Source: Leishmania martiniquensis (taxonomy: Eukaryota > Euglenozoa > Kinetoplastea > Trypanosomatida > Trypanosomatidae). Taken from it: a stretch of 30,000 nt of DNA. Shown here piece after piece: positions 1 to 11,200 of this stretch. A model generated the notes under the pieces. The model ran no database searches and was not told where the DNA came from. It saw only the letters and a list, made by a program, of their open reading frames with translations. A program made the translations under genes and the position numbers. Numbering within the stretch: position 1 is the stretch's first letter; each line of letters opens with the position of its first letter. The DNA lies in the NCBI RefSeq assembly GCF_017916325.1, contig NC_090164.1, positions 1-30,000 on the forward strand, in the 5' to 3' direction.

Positions 1-1620
1 GGTGTTATGGAGCTTAAATTTTAATTTTACCTCCCAATTTAATTTTGGCCTCTTACCCCAATTTTTAAATTTTAATTTTAATTTTTAAATTTTTAAATTT
101 TAATTTTAAATTTTGGCTCTTCACTTTTCCAACTTAAATTTTTAATACCTACTTTTAAATTTTAAAATTTTAATTTTAAATTTCCTAATTTAATTTAATT
201 TTAATTTCTTAAATTTTAACCTTTTAATTTTTACTTTTAAATTTTAATTTTTAATTTTAAATTTTAAATTTTATTTTTATTTTAAATTTAATTTTTAAAT
301 TTTTACTTTATTAATTTTTAATTTTAATTTTTGAATCTTTTCAAATTTTAATTTTCTTTAATTTTAATTTATTAATTTTTAAATTTTAAATTTTTAATTT
401 TTTCTACCCTTTAAATTTTTTAAATTTTTAAATTTTTAATTTTTAATTTTTAAATTTTTAATTTTTAATTTTTAATTTTAAATTTTTAAATTTTAAATTT
501 TACCCTTAAATTTTTAAATTTTTAAATTTTAATTTTTAAATTTTTAAATTTTAATTTTAAATTTTTAAATTTTAATTTTTAATTTTAATTTTTAATTCTT
601 AATTTTTAATTTTAATTTTTAAATTTTAATTTTAATTCTTAAATTTTAATTTTTAAATTTTTAAATTTTAACTTAACTTTAAATTTTAATTTTAATTCTT
701 AATTTTTAATTTTAACTTAATTTTAATTTTAACCTTAATTCTTAAATTTAATCTTAAATTTCTAATTTTTAAATTCTAAATTTTAAATTCTTAATTTTAA
801 TTTCTAATTTTTAATTCCTAACTCCTAAATTCTAACTTTAATTTAATTTCTAAATTTTAATCCTAATTTTTAAATTTTTAAATTTTTAAACTTTAATTTT
901 AATTCTAATTCTAATTTTTAAACTTCTTAAATTTTAATTTTAAATTTTTACCCTTAATTTTTAATTTTTAAATTTTTAATTTTTAATTTTTAAATTTAAT
1001 CTTAAATTTTTAAATTTTAAATTTTAATTTTAATTTAATTTTTAATTTTTAATTTTTAATTTTTAAATTTTAATTCTTAATTTTTAATTTTTAATTTTTA
1101 ATTCTTAAATTTTAAATTTCTAACTTTAAATTTTTAAATTCTTAATTTTAAATTTTTAATCCCTAATCCTAACTTTTAACCCTAACCTTAACCCAACCCT
1201 TAACCCTAACCCTAACTCCAACCCTTAATCCTAATTCCTAACTTTAATTCCCTAAATTCTTAAATTCTAATCCTTAATTTCCTACCCTAATTTCTAAATC
1301 TTTGAATTTTAATCTTCAACCCTAATCCTAAATTCCTAACCTTGAATTCCTAAATTCTAAACCTTAAATCTTTGGACCTTAAATTCCTACCCTTGAATTT
1401 CTAATTCTCCCTTTAAATTTTAACCTTTTAATTTTAATTTTAATTTTTACCCTTAATTTTTAATTTAATTTTTAATTTTGAATTTTAATTTTAATTTTAA
1501 ATTTTTAAATTTAAATTCTAAATTTTTAAATTTTTAATTTTTAATTTTTAATTTCAACTTTAATCTTAATTTTTAATTTTAATTTTAATTTTAATACTTT
1601 TACCCTAACCCTAACTCCCT
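1..1620. repeat. AT-rich degenerate distal telomere (TTTTAA-like)
   Basis: The sequence is built from short units of the type AATTTT/TTTTAA with a period of about 5-7 bases, and islands of recognisable CCCTAA appear from about 1170 onward. TTTTAA is CCCTAA with every C read as T, which on the other strand is TTAGGG read as TTAAAA. The change grows toward position 1. I read this as telomeric hexamers distorted by base-calling or consensus errors at the chromosome end, not as a real AT-rich domain. A genuine AT-rich cap cannot be excluded from sequence alone. No gene is visible here. Confidence 0.75.
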
Positions 1621-2370
1621 AATTCCTAACCCTAACCCTAACCCTAACCCTGAACCCCAACCCCTAACCCCAACCCCAACCTCCCAACCCTAACCCCAAC
1701 CCCAACCCTAACTCCAACCCTAACCCTAACCCTAAATCCCTAACCCTACCAATCCCTAATCCTAACCCTAACCCTAACCCTAACCCCAACCCTAACCCCA
1801 ACACCCAACCCCAACCCCAACCCTAACCTCCTTAACCCCAACCCCAACCCCTAACCCTAACCCTAACCCTAACCCTAACCCTAACTCCTAACCCTAACTC
1901 CTAACCCTAACCCCAACCCTAACCCTAACCCTAACCCTAACCCTAACCCTAACCCTAACCCTAACCCCAAACCCTAACCCTAACCTCCTAACCCTCAACC
2001 CTAACCCCTAACCCCAACCTTAACCCTAACCCTAACCCTAACCCTAACCCTAACCCTAACCCTAACCCTAACCCCAACCCTAACTCCTAACCTCTAACCC
2101 TAACCCTAACCCTAACCCTAACTCCTAACCCTTAACCCTAACCCTAACCCTAACTCCTAACCCTAACCCCTAACCTCCTAACCCTAACCCTAACTCCTAA
2201 CCCTAACCCTAACTCCTAACCTTAACCCAACCCTAACTCCTAACCTTAACCCTAACCTCCTAACCCTAACCCTAACCCTAACCCTAACCCTAACCCTAAC
2301 CCTAACCCTAACCCTAACCCTAACCCTAACCCTAACCCTAACCCTAACCCCTAACCCTAACCCTAACCTC
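1621..2370. repeat. Telomeric repeats with many variants
   Basis: The hexamer CCCTAA predominates but is mixed with CCCCAA, TCCTAA, CTCCTAAC and single-base insertions or deletions. It lies between the degraded distal zone and the uniform proximal array. It may be a real variant-repeat zone or a lower-error continuation of the distal miscalling. The C-rich strand reads 5' to 3' on the plus strand at the left end, as expected for a left telomere. Confidence 0.85.
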
Positions 2371-2966
2371 CTAACCCTAACCCTAACCCTAACCCTAACC
2401 CTAACCCTAACCCTAACCCTAACCCTAACCCTAACCCTAACCCTAACCCTAACCCTAACCCTAACCCTAACCCTAACCCTAACCCTAACCCTAACCCTAA
2501 CCCTAACCCTAACCCTAACCCTAACCCTAACCCTAACCCTAACCCTAACCCTAACCCTAACCCTAACCCTAACCCTAACCCTAACCCTAACCCTAACCCT
2601 AACCCTAACCCTAACCCTAACCCTAACCCTAACCCTAACCCTAACCCTAACCCTGACCCTAACCCTAACCCTAACCCTAACCCTAACCCTAACCCTAACC
2701 CTAACCCTAACCCTAACCCTAACCCTAACCCTAACCCTAACCCTAACCCTAACCCTAACCCTAACCCTAACCCTAACCCTAACCCTAACCCTAACCCTAA
2801 CCCTAACCCTAACCCTAACCCTAACCCTAACCCTAACCCTAACCCTAACCCTAACCCTAACCCTAACCCTAACCCTAACCCTAACCCTAACCCTAACCCT
2901 AACCCTAACCCTAACCCTAACCCTAACCCTAACCCTAACCCTAACCCTAACCCTAACCCTAACCCT
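2371..2966. repeat. Uniform (CCCTAA)n telomeric array
   Basis: About 99 head-to-tail CCCTAA units run without length change; the only deviation seen is A to G at 2655, which gives CCCTGA. CCCTAA/TTAGGG is the telomere repeat of trypanosomatids. The array ends at CCCT followed by GAACC, where unique subtelomeric sequence begins. The apparent Val-Arg and Gly-Leu open frames on the minus strand are translations of this repeat and are not genes. Confidence 0.97.
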
Positions 2967-3344
2967 GAACCTTCCATGCAGTGCTCTTACCATGGATGTT
3001 GTAGTCGAAAAGATTTTACTTTAGTGCATTTATTTGGCGAGGGAGTAATGTAGTGGGCGTAATTTGCACTCCAACTCTAAGCTTTTTACCTGAACTATGC
3101 AGTGGGGAAGGCGATACACCACTACAGTACACCGGGCAATGGAGGAACTTTGAGGGTACTGCAAGGAGCTCTCACTGATAGGCGATCGATGATATCACAC
3201 TCATGTTCGATGCGATTTAGAGGACGAGCATCTGGGCTCTTGTCGTTTTCGTAGGCCTGCGCTACCAGGGGCACTGGGCGTTGAGGTTGCCAGTGTGGAA
3301 CTGCTGAATTATCACCATTGTGCTAAATTTCTTCTCACTCCTAT
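2967..3344. other. Telomere-proximal unique sequence, no gene
   Basis: Non-repetitive sequence directly next to the hexamer array. Leishmania chromosomes usually carry conserved telomere-associated sequence blocks at this position, but I cannot confirm those blocks from memory. No open frame with an ATG and coding character was seen. Confidence 0.5.
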
Positions 3345-3527
3345 AAAGAAACGGTGCTGCTACGTCTGCTCGGTCTGCCACAGGCGCGCCGAGTAGGCGG
3401 AGGCACGCTGTCCAGCACCCCCCCCACGGCTCACACCAGTGACGATGAGTCACTCTGGCGCTCCCACCCCACCACCGGCCTCCTCTCTGTCGGGGGTGTC
3501 TCACTCTGCTGCTCGTACACATGATGC
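3345..3527 (-). mobile_element. Shortened SIDER-like retroposon copy (copy C)
   Basis: This stretch matches the larger repeats at 16055-16649 and 21683-22277 at both of its ends but lacks their middle. The shared parts include TCTGCTCGGTCTGCCACAGG and the ACGATGAGTCACTCTGGCGC motif. Compared with copy A, 194 bp are missing between two near-identical 13-base stretches of the type ACGCCGTNCAGCA. It is also diverged by scattered point changes, so it is an old copy. SIDERs are short, degenerate, non-coding retroposons of Leishmania, often found in 3' UTRs. The minus orientation is inferred from the A-rich side of copies A and B. Confidence 0.6.
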
Positions 3528-5434
3528 AGCTCCGGCGAGGTTGCTGCATGTGAACTCGCATGAGAAAGAGGCGTTATTGAGGTGTACATCTACAAGATAG
3601 CAGAAAAAGAAGAGGAGTATTACACGAAAAAGAGTTGATGCTTTCCTTCTAGGAGTCCTGTGTGAAACCTTGTGAATATTTGGCAAAGTAGTCTCAACGT
3701 TGGTAGCAGCAGAGAGGGAGGTAACGGGCAGAGGAATCATCAGTGGAGACGTCTGAAAAGTTAGAGCTGCACGTAAAGAGGCCGCAAGTGAAGAAATGGT
3801 ATTTCAAGAGAGGGTCACGTCAAAAAAAAAAAGGAAGCGCGGTCATTTATGTCGTTGGGTAGCTTCTTGATGATGTTGAAGAAGCATCCTTGCTGAAGAA
3901 TAGATGATGAGCGAAGGCGGATGACCAGCCCGCATGCGATCGCATGAGACGAGAGAACTCACGTGGTCTCTAGCGTATCGTCGGTTGATGGCTTGTTACC
4001 AGCTCATACAGGGGCCATCACATACGGGTGAGTGGCGCAGAAGAAACCAAGTTCGACTTGCGGTGTCGTCGTAGAAGTCATTGCGCAGATAAGAACAATA
4101 GGAACGAATGAGGTTAGCTGAACGCGACAAGCATTGCATCCATGCCTGACACAAGTCCACCTAAGTGGCGGCTTACACGAGGGAAAAAGAGAGACGAAGG
4201 AGGGTGCTCATTTCCTTTATGTAAAATTCTATTACCGTGCACTTCGTGGATGGTGCTGGCATTGAAAGGGTTGTAGCGTCCTTGAATGTCGTGTGATGGT
4301 GCTAGTATAGGTGTTTGTGCCCGTGCGCGTATGCGGAAAGCGGTATACATGGAATTCATAGCGCCGGCATGAAGCTAGTGTGCAAGAGAAGGAAAGGACA
4401 ACTGGAAGAAACACGCGCGCATATATGTATCACTGCTTCATAGGAAAAGCACTGCGGCAGTGCACGCACGACAAAGGGGGTGGAGCAGCGAAAATTGAGC
4501 TTAGCGGGGGCACTTTCACGACGCGCAGCGGGGTAGGTACCGTCCTGGTACCACTATCGAGGAGTTTCTCGATGTTTCACAGCGAGGAGGTAGCGGCGAT
4601 GTATCTGCTGGGTTTGTCAGCAGCACTCCTTGGCGAAGAGTCAGAGAGGTACTGAAAGCAGCAAAGGTGGTGCGCAAGACATCCCCGGGGCGACGGCTGG
4701 CCAGCGAGGAGGGGTGCAAGCATCAGAGAATAAGTAGCCTGTGAGGAAATGAAAGGATATGTAGTCGCAGGACACACATTTTCTGGCGTCCAACGACTTG
4801 CCGCCGGCCTTGCTCACGGCGTCAGGACTGCAAGTGAGAACCCCAATGGCGCCAAGCTCCATGTTGTGCGTGTTTAGGGGGAGGGGGAACAACGAGCCCG
4901 TATGGAGGGTCTGTGCTCTCCTAAGTCAATGGAGGGTTTTTGCTGCGGAACTGTGGAGAGGGGAAAGGTGAAACGGGCGGCAAATGCTTGAGAGGCACTG
5001 AAACGGTCTCCTAAATAGCGAAGCATGAATGTGAATGGAAAGGTAAGAGAAGAGGCTGCTGCGGCCGGCGGTAGGTGCGTAATGAAGGAGACAGAAGTGC
5101 AGATGTGCGGTGGAGCAAGGGAGGAGAAGTGCAAGAAAAAAATGACGCCTGAGGAAGTGTAGCGGGCGAGGGCAGAAAAGAGAGTGTGTCCAGGCAGCGA
5201 CACGCGCATCAGGCGGAGCAGGGCACCTCACTTATCGTCCCACCAGAGCATCGTACCTGCCGCAGCTTTTTTTTTCTTCCTGGTATTGTCTTTTTCTTGT
5301 CAGAGCAACAGAGGTTGTCACAGCTTTACTAGCCCCATCGTGTTCTGCTTCGTTGTTGTGAGGGAAACCCATATGGCTGGCAGTCGCAGTATCCGTGCGC
5401 CACCGTAGCAGAGCTGAGGCGAGGGCGGTGGCGT
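3528..5434. other. Subtelomeric intergenic region and 3' UTR, no gene
   Basis: Only short open frames occur, on both strands, without recognisable domains or homology. The largest minus-strand frame (4874-5209) is rich in Ser, Phe and Pro, as expected when pyrimidine-rich UTR is translated. The segment just left of 5435 should hold the 3' UTR of the isomerase gene. The rest is subtelomeric. A(10) and T(9) runs occur near 3823 and 5268. Confidence 0.6.
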
Positions 5435-6325
5435 TCACTTCTTCGTAATCTTACGCGTATGCTCCGCTAAGACGTTCCTCACGTGAGTGTTGCTGAAGAG
5501 GTTGTAGAAGCTTGCCGTATCCTGTGCTCGAAGTCTGTCGGTGCAGAGAGGGGCAAGGAGCTGACGACGGGACATGTCCTTGATCATCCAATATGGCGCC
5601 GGTGAGGGAAGCTCCAGCAGCTTCTCCATGAACTCCAGGCACGGGACAACCGCCTCGTTGTGGTTCTCCACAACCTCGTCGACGAGCCCTACTTGGAGTG
5701 CCTCATCGGCCTGGAGGAGGGATCCCATACAGAGCAGCTGCTCCGCTTTTCGGAAGCCAACGACATGCTCCATTGAGCCAGCTACGTATGGAGGGACAAC
5801 AAAACCGTGTCGGGCAGCGGCGATGCCAATGGTCAAGTTGGTGGGCTTCACTGGATGTCGCCGCGCCATGACGCGGTAGTCGGAAGCGAGAGCGATGATG
5901 CAGCCAGCTGCCGCGGCGTGCCCGTTAATGGCACTCACTAATGGCACCGGCAGCGAGTGCAACGTTGTGAAGAGCTGTTGGAATTGGCCCCAGTAGCGCT
6001 CAAATCGGTCTTGTGAGAGGTTGGTGTTGATTTCGCTGAGGTCAAGGCCGGCGCTAAAGATACCGGGACTCTTGGATGTGAGCACAATACCCCTGCACAC
6101 CGACTTTTCGGGATCGCATACGTCCTTTATTGTCTTAAGGAGAGCTGAGATCAGCTCGGATGTCAGCACATTAGCGCGGCCATTGTTCATCTCGAAGAGC
6201 AGCACACCGTCGAGCGGGGACTCTCGAACAAGAAGAAGATCGGCACTGCCTGGCACGCATGCGGTAGTGGAGCAGGCATGGAACCACCGTGGCGGCATAT
6301 ATCGTGATGTACCGAGGCGCCGCAT
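5435..6325 (-). CDS. 3,2-trans-enoyl-CoA isomerase-like protein (crotonase family), mitochondrial
   Basis: The 296-residue protein belongs to the crotonase/enoyl-CoA isomerase superfamily and is most like mitochondrial ECI1, which moves the double bond of 3-enoyl-CoAs to the 2-trans position so that unsaturated fatty acids can enter beta-oxidation. Seen: an Arg-rich N-terminus without acidic residues for about 27 residues (a likely mitochondrial presequence); the SAGLDL segment (91-96) and NGHAAAAGC (134-142) that form the CoA-thioester oxyanion hole; ALQVGLVDEVV (209-219) typical of ECI. There is no C-terminal peroxisomal SKL signal (it ends ITKK). Oddity: aligned to ECI1, the segment holding the catalytic Glu (NET) corresponds to Ala169-Ala171, so activity may be lost or changed. 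The ATG at 6325 is clear. It is the gene closest to the telomere. A pyrimidine tract opposite about 6489-6525 may supply its trans-splice site. Confidence 0.85.
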   Translation of the reverse strand: MRRLGTSRYMPPRWFHACSTTACVPGSADLLLVRESPLDGVLLFEMNNGRANVLTSELISALLKTIKDVCDPEKSVCRGIVLTSKSPGIFSAGLDLSEINTNLSQDRFERYWGQFQQLFTTLHSLPVPLVSAINGHAAAAGCIIALASDYRVMARRHPVKPTNLTIGIAAARHGFVVPPYVAGSMEHVVGFRKAEQLLCMGSLLQADEALQVGLVDEVVENHNEAVVPCLEFMEKLLELPSPAPYWMIKDMSRRQLLAPLCTDRLRAQDTASFYNLFSNTHVRNVLAEHTRKITKK

Positions 6326-8225
6326 GTCTCTCTAGTGGGGTCGGGGCAACGCACACTGCTCCCTGTCCTGCTGAATCAGGAGTAGGGACGAGGAGTAAGT
6401 GGTCAGAGGGGGGACGGGGAGTGCACGATAACGGGAGACAACAGGCGCGATCCACGAGATGTAGAGGACCCAAGACGTCTCGGTTCCTCAGAGGGGGCGT
6501 GAGGAGAGGGGGCAAGAAAGGCCTAAAGCGCACTTATCGGTCTCTCACCGCGTGTTTCTGGGTTTATGTGATACGTGACACTCCGCCTTCTGCTGGTGCT
6601 GAGTTCATTTTTTATTTTTTGAGGGAATGTGCGGAGGCCGTGAGACTGTCACACTCGTGAAGCGGCACACATCTGTACCACAGCGAAAAGATGTGCGTAA
6701 AAAAAAAAAGCTCTTGCACCGCGGTGCATGCAGTGGCGTGTAGAGGTGGAGATCTGGCCCGCCTCACGCTGTGAGGCTATGTGGTGAGCGGCGTGCCATA
6801 GGCAAAAAGGCAGTGACCAGAAGCCGCGGCGGCTCACCGGATCACCGGACTGTGGCAAAGCCCGTTGCAGTCCTAGGTGGCTGCAGCCTCATCGCAAATG
6901 CCGTCAGTGCCAACCGCGCGCGGCCAGTGTCGCTAGTACTTTTGCCAAGAAACCGGACCGTCAAGCCGGCCGAGGTCCGTAGACGTGGCGAAGAGGCGCC
7001 AGTAGCGGGTGCTTTTCGCAGGAGGGTTGGGGCAGTGCGTGACGCAGAGCTCGCTAGCTTTGGTGCAGCACCGAGTTCGAGGGTCGAGCGAGAGCATTTC
7101 GTTTACACGGAGGTCTTCGCGGCGTGCGCTCATGTTTGCCAGGACGAGGAATGTACCATGCCTTACCTCGGCGGTAATCGAGAGAGCACCATAGAGTGCC
7201 ACGAAGGCGGAGGCAGCATCACTGCAGAAGTCGTTTCCCGCACGAGCCCAAGATGACTGTCGTCGGGAAACGGTTTCTGCGGTTCTCTGGCGACGGAGTA
7301 GCTGTCGGAGCGTGCGCCAGAGCCCTTGGCGGTCTGCATTCACGAGGAGAGGTATTCTCTTCTCCTCGTCTACATGGCTGCCGCATGGGTAGATGAAGTA
7401 AGGCAATGTGCATTAAGAAAAGCGGAGCACGGTATGCGCAGTACTGCTGACGCCAGTGTGGAGGCGCAGCGTCCGTTTCGAGAAAACATCGAGCGGAGCA
7501 GTACCTGTCCATACAGAAGGGAGGTAGGAGAAAGGGCAAAGCGTTAGAGAAGGAGTGTTATGCAAAGGCGTCTCTTCGGCACACAGCGATCATCTCTGAG
7601 GGTAGTGAGAGCGCTGTGCTTCGAGTGTAACCGCGCCTGAGCAGGGGCCACAAGGAATCGCGGACGATGTTTCCCCAGCAAAAAAAACAAGAGAAACTCA
7701 TGACAGTGGAGCATTGTTGGGTGGGGGAGCAGAAGAGACTCGGCGCCGTCCTTTTTCGGTCCTCCTCTCGACGTCTGAGCGTGGAGTCTGGAGTAGCACA
7801 TTCTGACGGACCAGAGTGCATACGACCTCTACCGCTTGTTAATCTTTTTTTCGTCTGAGATGCTGCTCAGGTTATCTGCACGACTGCATGATGTGCTCCG
7901 CTTACAACTCTCTCGTGCTTTATCTATGACGGTGAGCCGTGCTGGTAAAGGAAAAGAATGAAAGATAATCGGCTTAGTCACGTTCATCCACACGGTGACG
8001 GTTGCAGGGCGACAGGCAGACAGCCCAACCCTTTCCAGCCGTCGCACAACACTGGTCTCCTTCACGCGCCGGGCGGTGCTAACGCGTTAGCAATCGGTAA
8101 CCACACGCTATGCGCAGGCACAGTCCAACCCAACACAAGAGCAAACGAAACGTAGCACCAAAAGAAAAAGCAATGCCGGCTCTCTCAGTCGTGCGGGCGA
8201 GACCAGCGACTGCTTCCAAGGACGC
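6326..8225. other. Intergenic region between SPT16 and the isomerase gene
   Basis: This 1.9-kb interval should contain the SPT16 3' UTR and the isomerase 5' UTR. The longest minus-strand frame (6933-7406) begins with TTG and has no ATG until well inside, and the longest plus-strand frame (6771-7256) opposes transcription. Neither shows a known motif. An A(11) run lies near 6700. No RNA gene was recognised. Confidence 0.5.
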
Positions 8226-11200
8226 CTAGAATCGACGAGCGGGCGGAACGGCGCCGCCGCCTCCACGGCCGGCCATGTTGAGCGGCATCTTTGAGGGTCT
8301 GGTTGCGGGCGCCGCCGGTGGCGCAGGTACCGCGGCACCAGTACGCTGACGCTTGCGCGGGTGGTGGTCCTCGTCATCGCTGAAACGACTCTGGCGGTCT
8401 CTGGCCGCTGCTCGACGCTCCAGCTCGTCCCAGCTGGCGGCGCTGGACTCGTCACTCGCGTCACTGTCGGACTCCACGTCACTTTCCTCGTCCTCTAGCC
8501 AGGAGCTGCCATCAGAATCGGAGGACTCCTCGTCTTCGTCTTCGTAGTAGGTCGAGTCAGAGTCGGAATCATCGTTGTCATCCTCCTCGTCTTCCTCGTC
8601 GTTTGTCTCGTTGTTCAGTACCGACCAGCCATCTCCGCGCAGCCACGGGTCCCAGTCAGGGTCCTCCCGGATCTCCTTCATCGTGACACGCCAATTGGGG
8701 TTCACCGTAGTCTCCATGTAATACAAGCGCGCACTCAGGCACCAGTCTTTAATGTGGTCCAGCGAGTTGCGCGGAATGGAGCTGATGGTGATCACTGGCT
8801 TGCTGTAGTCCTTGAGAATGAGGGACATGTCAAATGTTGCGCCGCCTGGGATGACGCGCTCGAAGGAGACAACCTCCACGTCTTCGACGCTCTGCGTAAA
8901 GGTTGGGGTGTCGCTAATAGCCCAGAGTACCTCGCGATTGCCCTTGAAGGTTGTCATGGAGCGGGCGTGAACGCCATCGAAGGAGAACTGGTTTGTGGGC
9001 AGCTGCGTCTTGATCTTGCTGCGCTCCTCAACAGCGTGGGCGAAGGTGATGAACTGCTTGTTTGTCTGCCGGATGCGCATCTCATCCCGCTCCTCCGCCT
9101 CCACCTCCTCCTCATACGATCGACGAGCACCACTTGCCAACTCGCTACTCTCCATTACTTCAGCCACAAACTGAATCTCCTGCACGCTCTTGCGGTTGAT
9201 CTCGATGGGCTTTTTCAGTGTAATGTGATAAATCACATAAATGCTTCTCACCGCGGGTTGAAAGATGACGTGCTTGATGTTGTCGAACAGCATGTCCACC
9301 GGGGCGCCTCCCAGAAAGGAAAAGCGCAACCCGTTGGCGTGCAACTCCAGGTTGCCGACACAGCCCTTGTTCTGACGGTTCGTGTTCGTAATCGGGGGAC
9401 GTATCTTGACTGTTGGAAGACGCAGCGGATTGGGTGTCACTGTGAGCCTCCCGCTTGAGGCGGAGGTGAGGGCGCGCTTGCGGGCCGCGTCCTCGTTTTT
9501 GATCCGCTGCTGAATGCCCTGAATAGCGATGACCGCCTCCGTGAAGACGTCCCTCGTGCTGGAGTACACCAGCTCCTTTACGAAGACTTTGGTGCGGTTC
9601 AGCTTGTAGCCGGCATAGGCTTCCTGCATGCTATGGAAAAGGACGGTCATGGTGTACTTGTCGCCTTCCACCTTGACGTCAACCTTGTTCACCGTCGACA
9701 CGTGGAAAGGCACAGCACGGCCGCACACCGGCAGCCACAGCACTTTCTTGTCCGTGTGTACGAAAATGCCGTTTTTGGTCTCCGGCGGCGGCACCATGTC
9801 ACTCGGCGTGTACGGCGTCAACTCGCCGAAGGACAGGCGACCAACGTCGCACGTGCGATACTCCTCCGTCGAGGTTTGCGTTCCTTTTTTGCCGCCCGCT
9901 GCCAGAAACTCCTCGTGCAGCTCATTCAGCAGCTGTCGCAACTCCTGCTCGCGCTGCGCCTCACGCGAAATCACGACCGTCTCGGAATGACCCTGGCGAG
10001 TAATCTTGCTCAGATCACGCCGCACCTCCTGCTCAGCCTCCGTCGCGGCGGCCGTCTCGTCCGTGTCCTCGTAGAGGATCTCCGCCAGTTTGCGCGCAAC
10101 CTTCGTCTTCAGCTCTGCCACACCACCCCGTATAATTACCGTATCTGTGAGCTCCACGTCAAACGTACCCTCGCCACCTGCGCTGGGGACGGATTCTAGC
10201 ACGACGCGTATGACGAAGCACATCCCGTCGTTGACGATAGCGGTGCCTTTCTCAGAAATACTTCCGCGCGCCTCGAGCACGAGGAGCCCGGTAGAAAAAC
10301 CGAAGCTCCTCAAGAGACACGAGGCCAGCTCGGCGTTTTGCTCCCTCGCGTACTGCATCACGCTGGCGTACACATCACTGACGAGAGCACCAGGCACAAG
10401 GAGCTCGATCAGCTTCGCGCTGACATTGTAGGCAAACTGATACGCTTCTTTAGCGTTCGACGGCGCTGCTGACTCGACCAAGAGCGTGCGGCCAAAAAAG
10501 GCAGTGTAGCCGGTGTTCTTCACGCCATATCGCACGACAACCACATCGCCATGAATCGGGATGTTGCACGCCGACTTTAGAGTGTCCTCGTCCACATTGA
10601 GCTGGGACTTGTACGTGCCCTTGTGGAAGAGGCACGGTGGCAGCCCTGTGACGAGGGCAAAGTCGTCCACCGCCAGCGCCTCAAGTGCCTGAATGGTATT
10701 TGGTTGCTCTAGCTTCGTGTACAGCATCTGACGCACGTCGTAGATGCTTTTCGGATTCGCCTTAGACATCTCATCGGCAATGCAATCACGGGCGTAACGT
10801 CGAAAGACGGCGCAGCACAGTCCCGCAGCCTTCTCGACACAGCTGAGAGCGGCGTCATCCTTCACAAAAAGTAGCTCGCCCAGTACAGGGGCTGCGGAGA
10901 GAAGCGACTCAGCCGGCACGACGCTGCGCACGAGCTCCACGAACGACGTCGCAAATGGGCCCTCCTGAATTGTAAATTCATTTATCGGGGCACCAACTGT
11001 CTTTCCAGAGAGCAGCGCAGTAACTCGCGCCTGCGCCGCCACGACTCCCCTCAGTACTTCGATGATGTGGCCCTCCAACTTTGTTGGCGGTGCCACAATG
11101 CGCACGTCTTCCCCGTGAAGGATGAGGGTGACATCTTTAGTGATGACAACAGCGGTGTTGCTCACCGGCTCCTTTGCATCGAGAATGTAGTGGAGCATCG

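Noticed and set aside
2190..2993. Long minus-strand open frames of Val-Arg and Gly-Leu repeats
   Set aside because: They are translations of the TTAGGG telomere repeat in different frames.
4874..5209. 111-codon minus-strand frame in the subtelomere
   Set aside because: It has an ATG but is low in complexity (Ser, Phe, Pro, Leu) from pyrimidine-rich UTR sequence and has no recognised similarity.
6771..7256. 161-codon plus-strand frame
   Set aside because: It opposes the direction of the whole gene cluster, is rich in Arg/Ala/Gly and has no domain; chance frame in GC-rich DNA.
6933..7406. 157-codon minus-strand frame between SPT16 and the isomerase gene
   Set aside because: It begins with TTG (preceded by TAA two codons earlier), has no ATG for about 90 codons and no recognisable motif.
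8754..9458. 234-codon plus-strand frame
   Set aside because: Lies antisense inside the SPT16 gene; a shadow of its codon bias.
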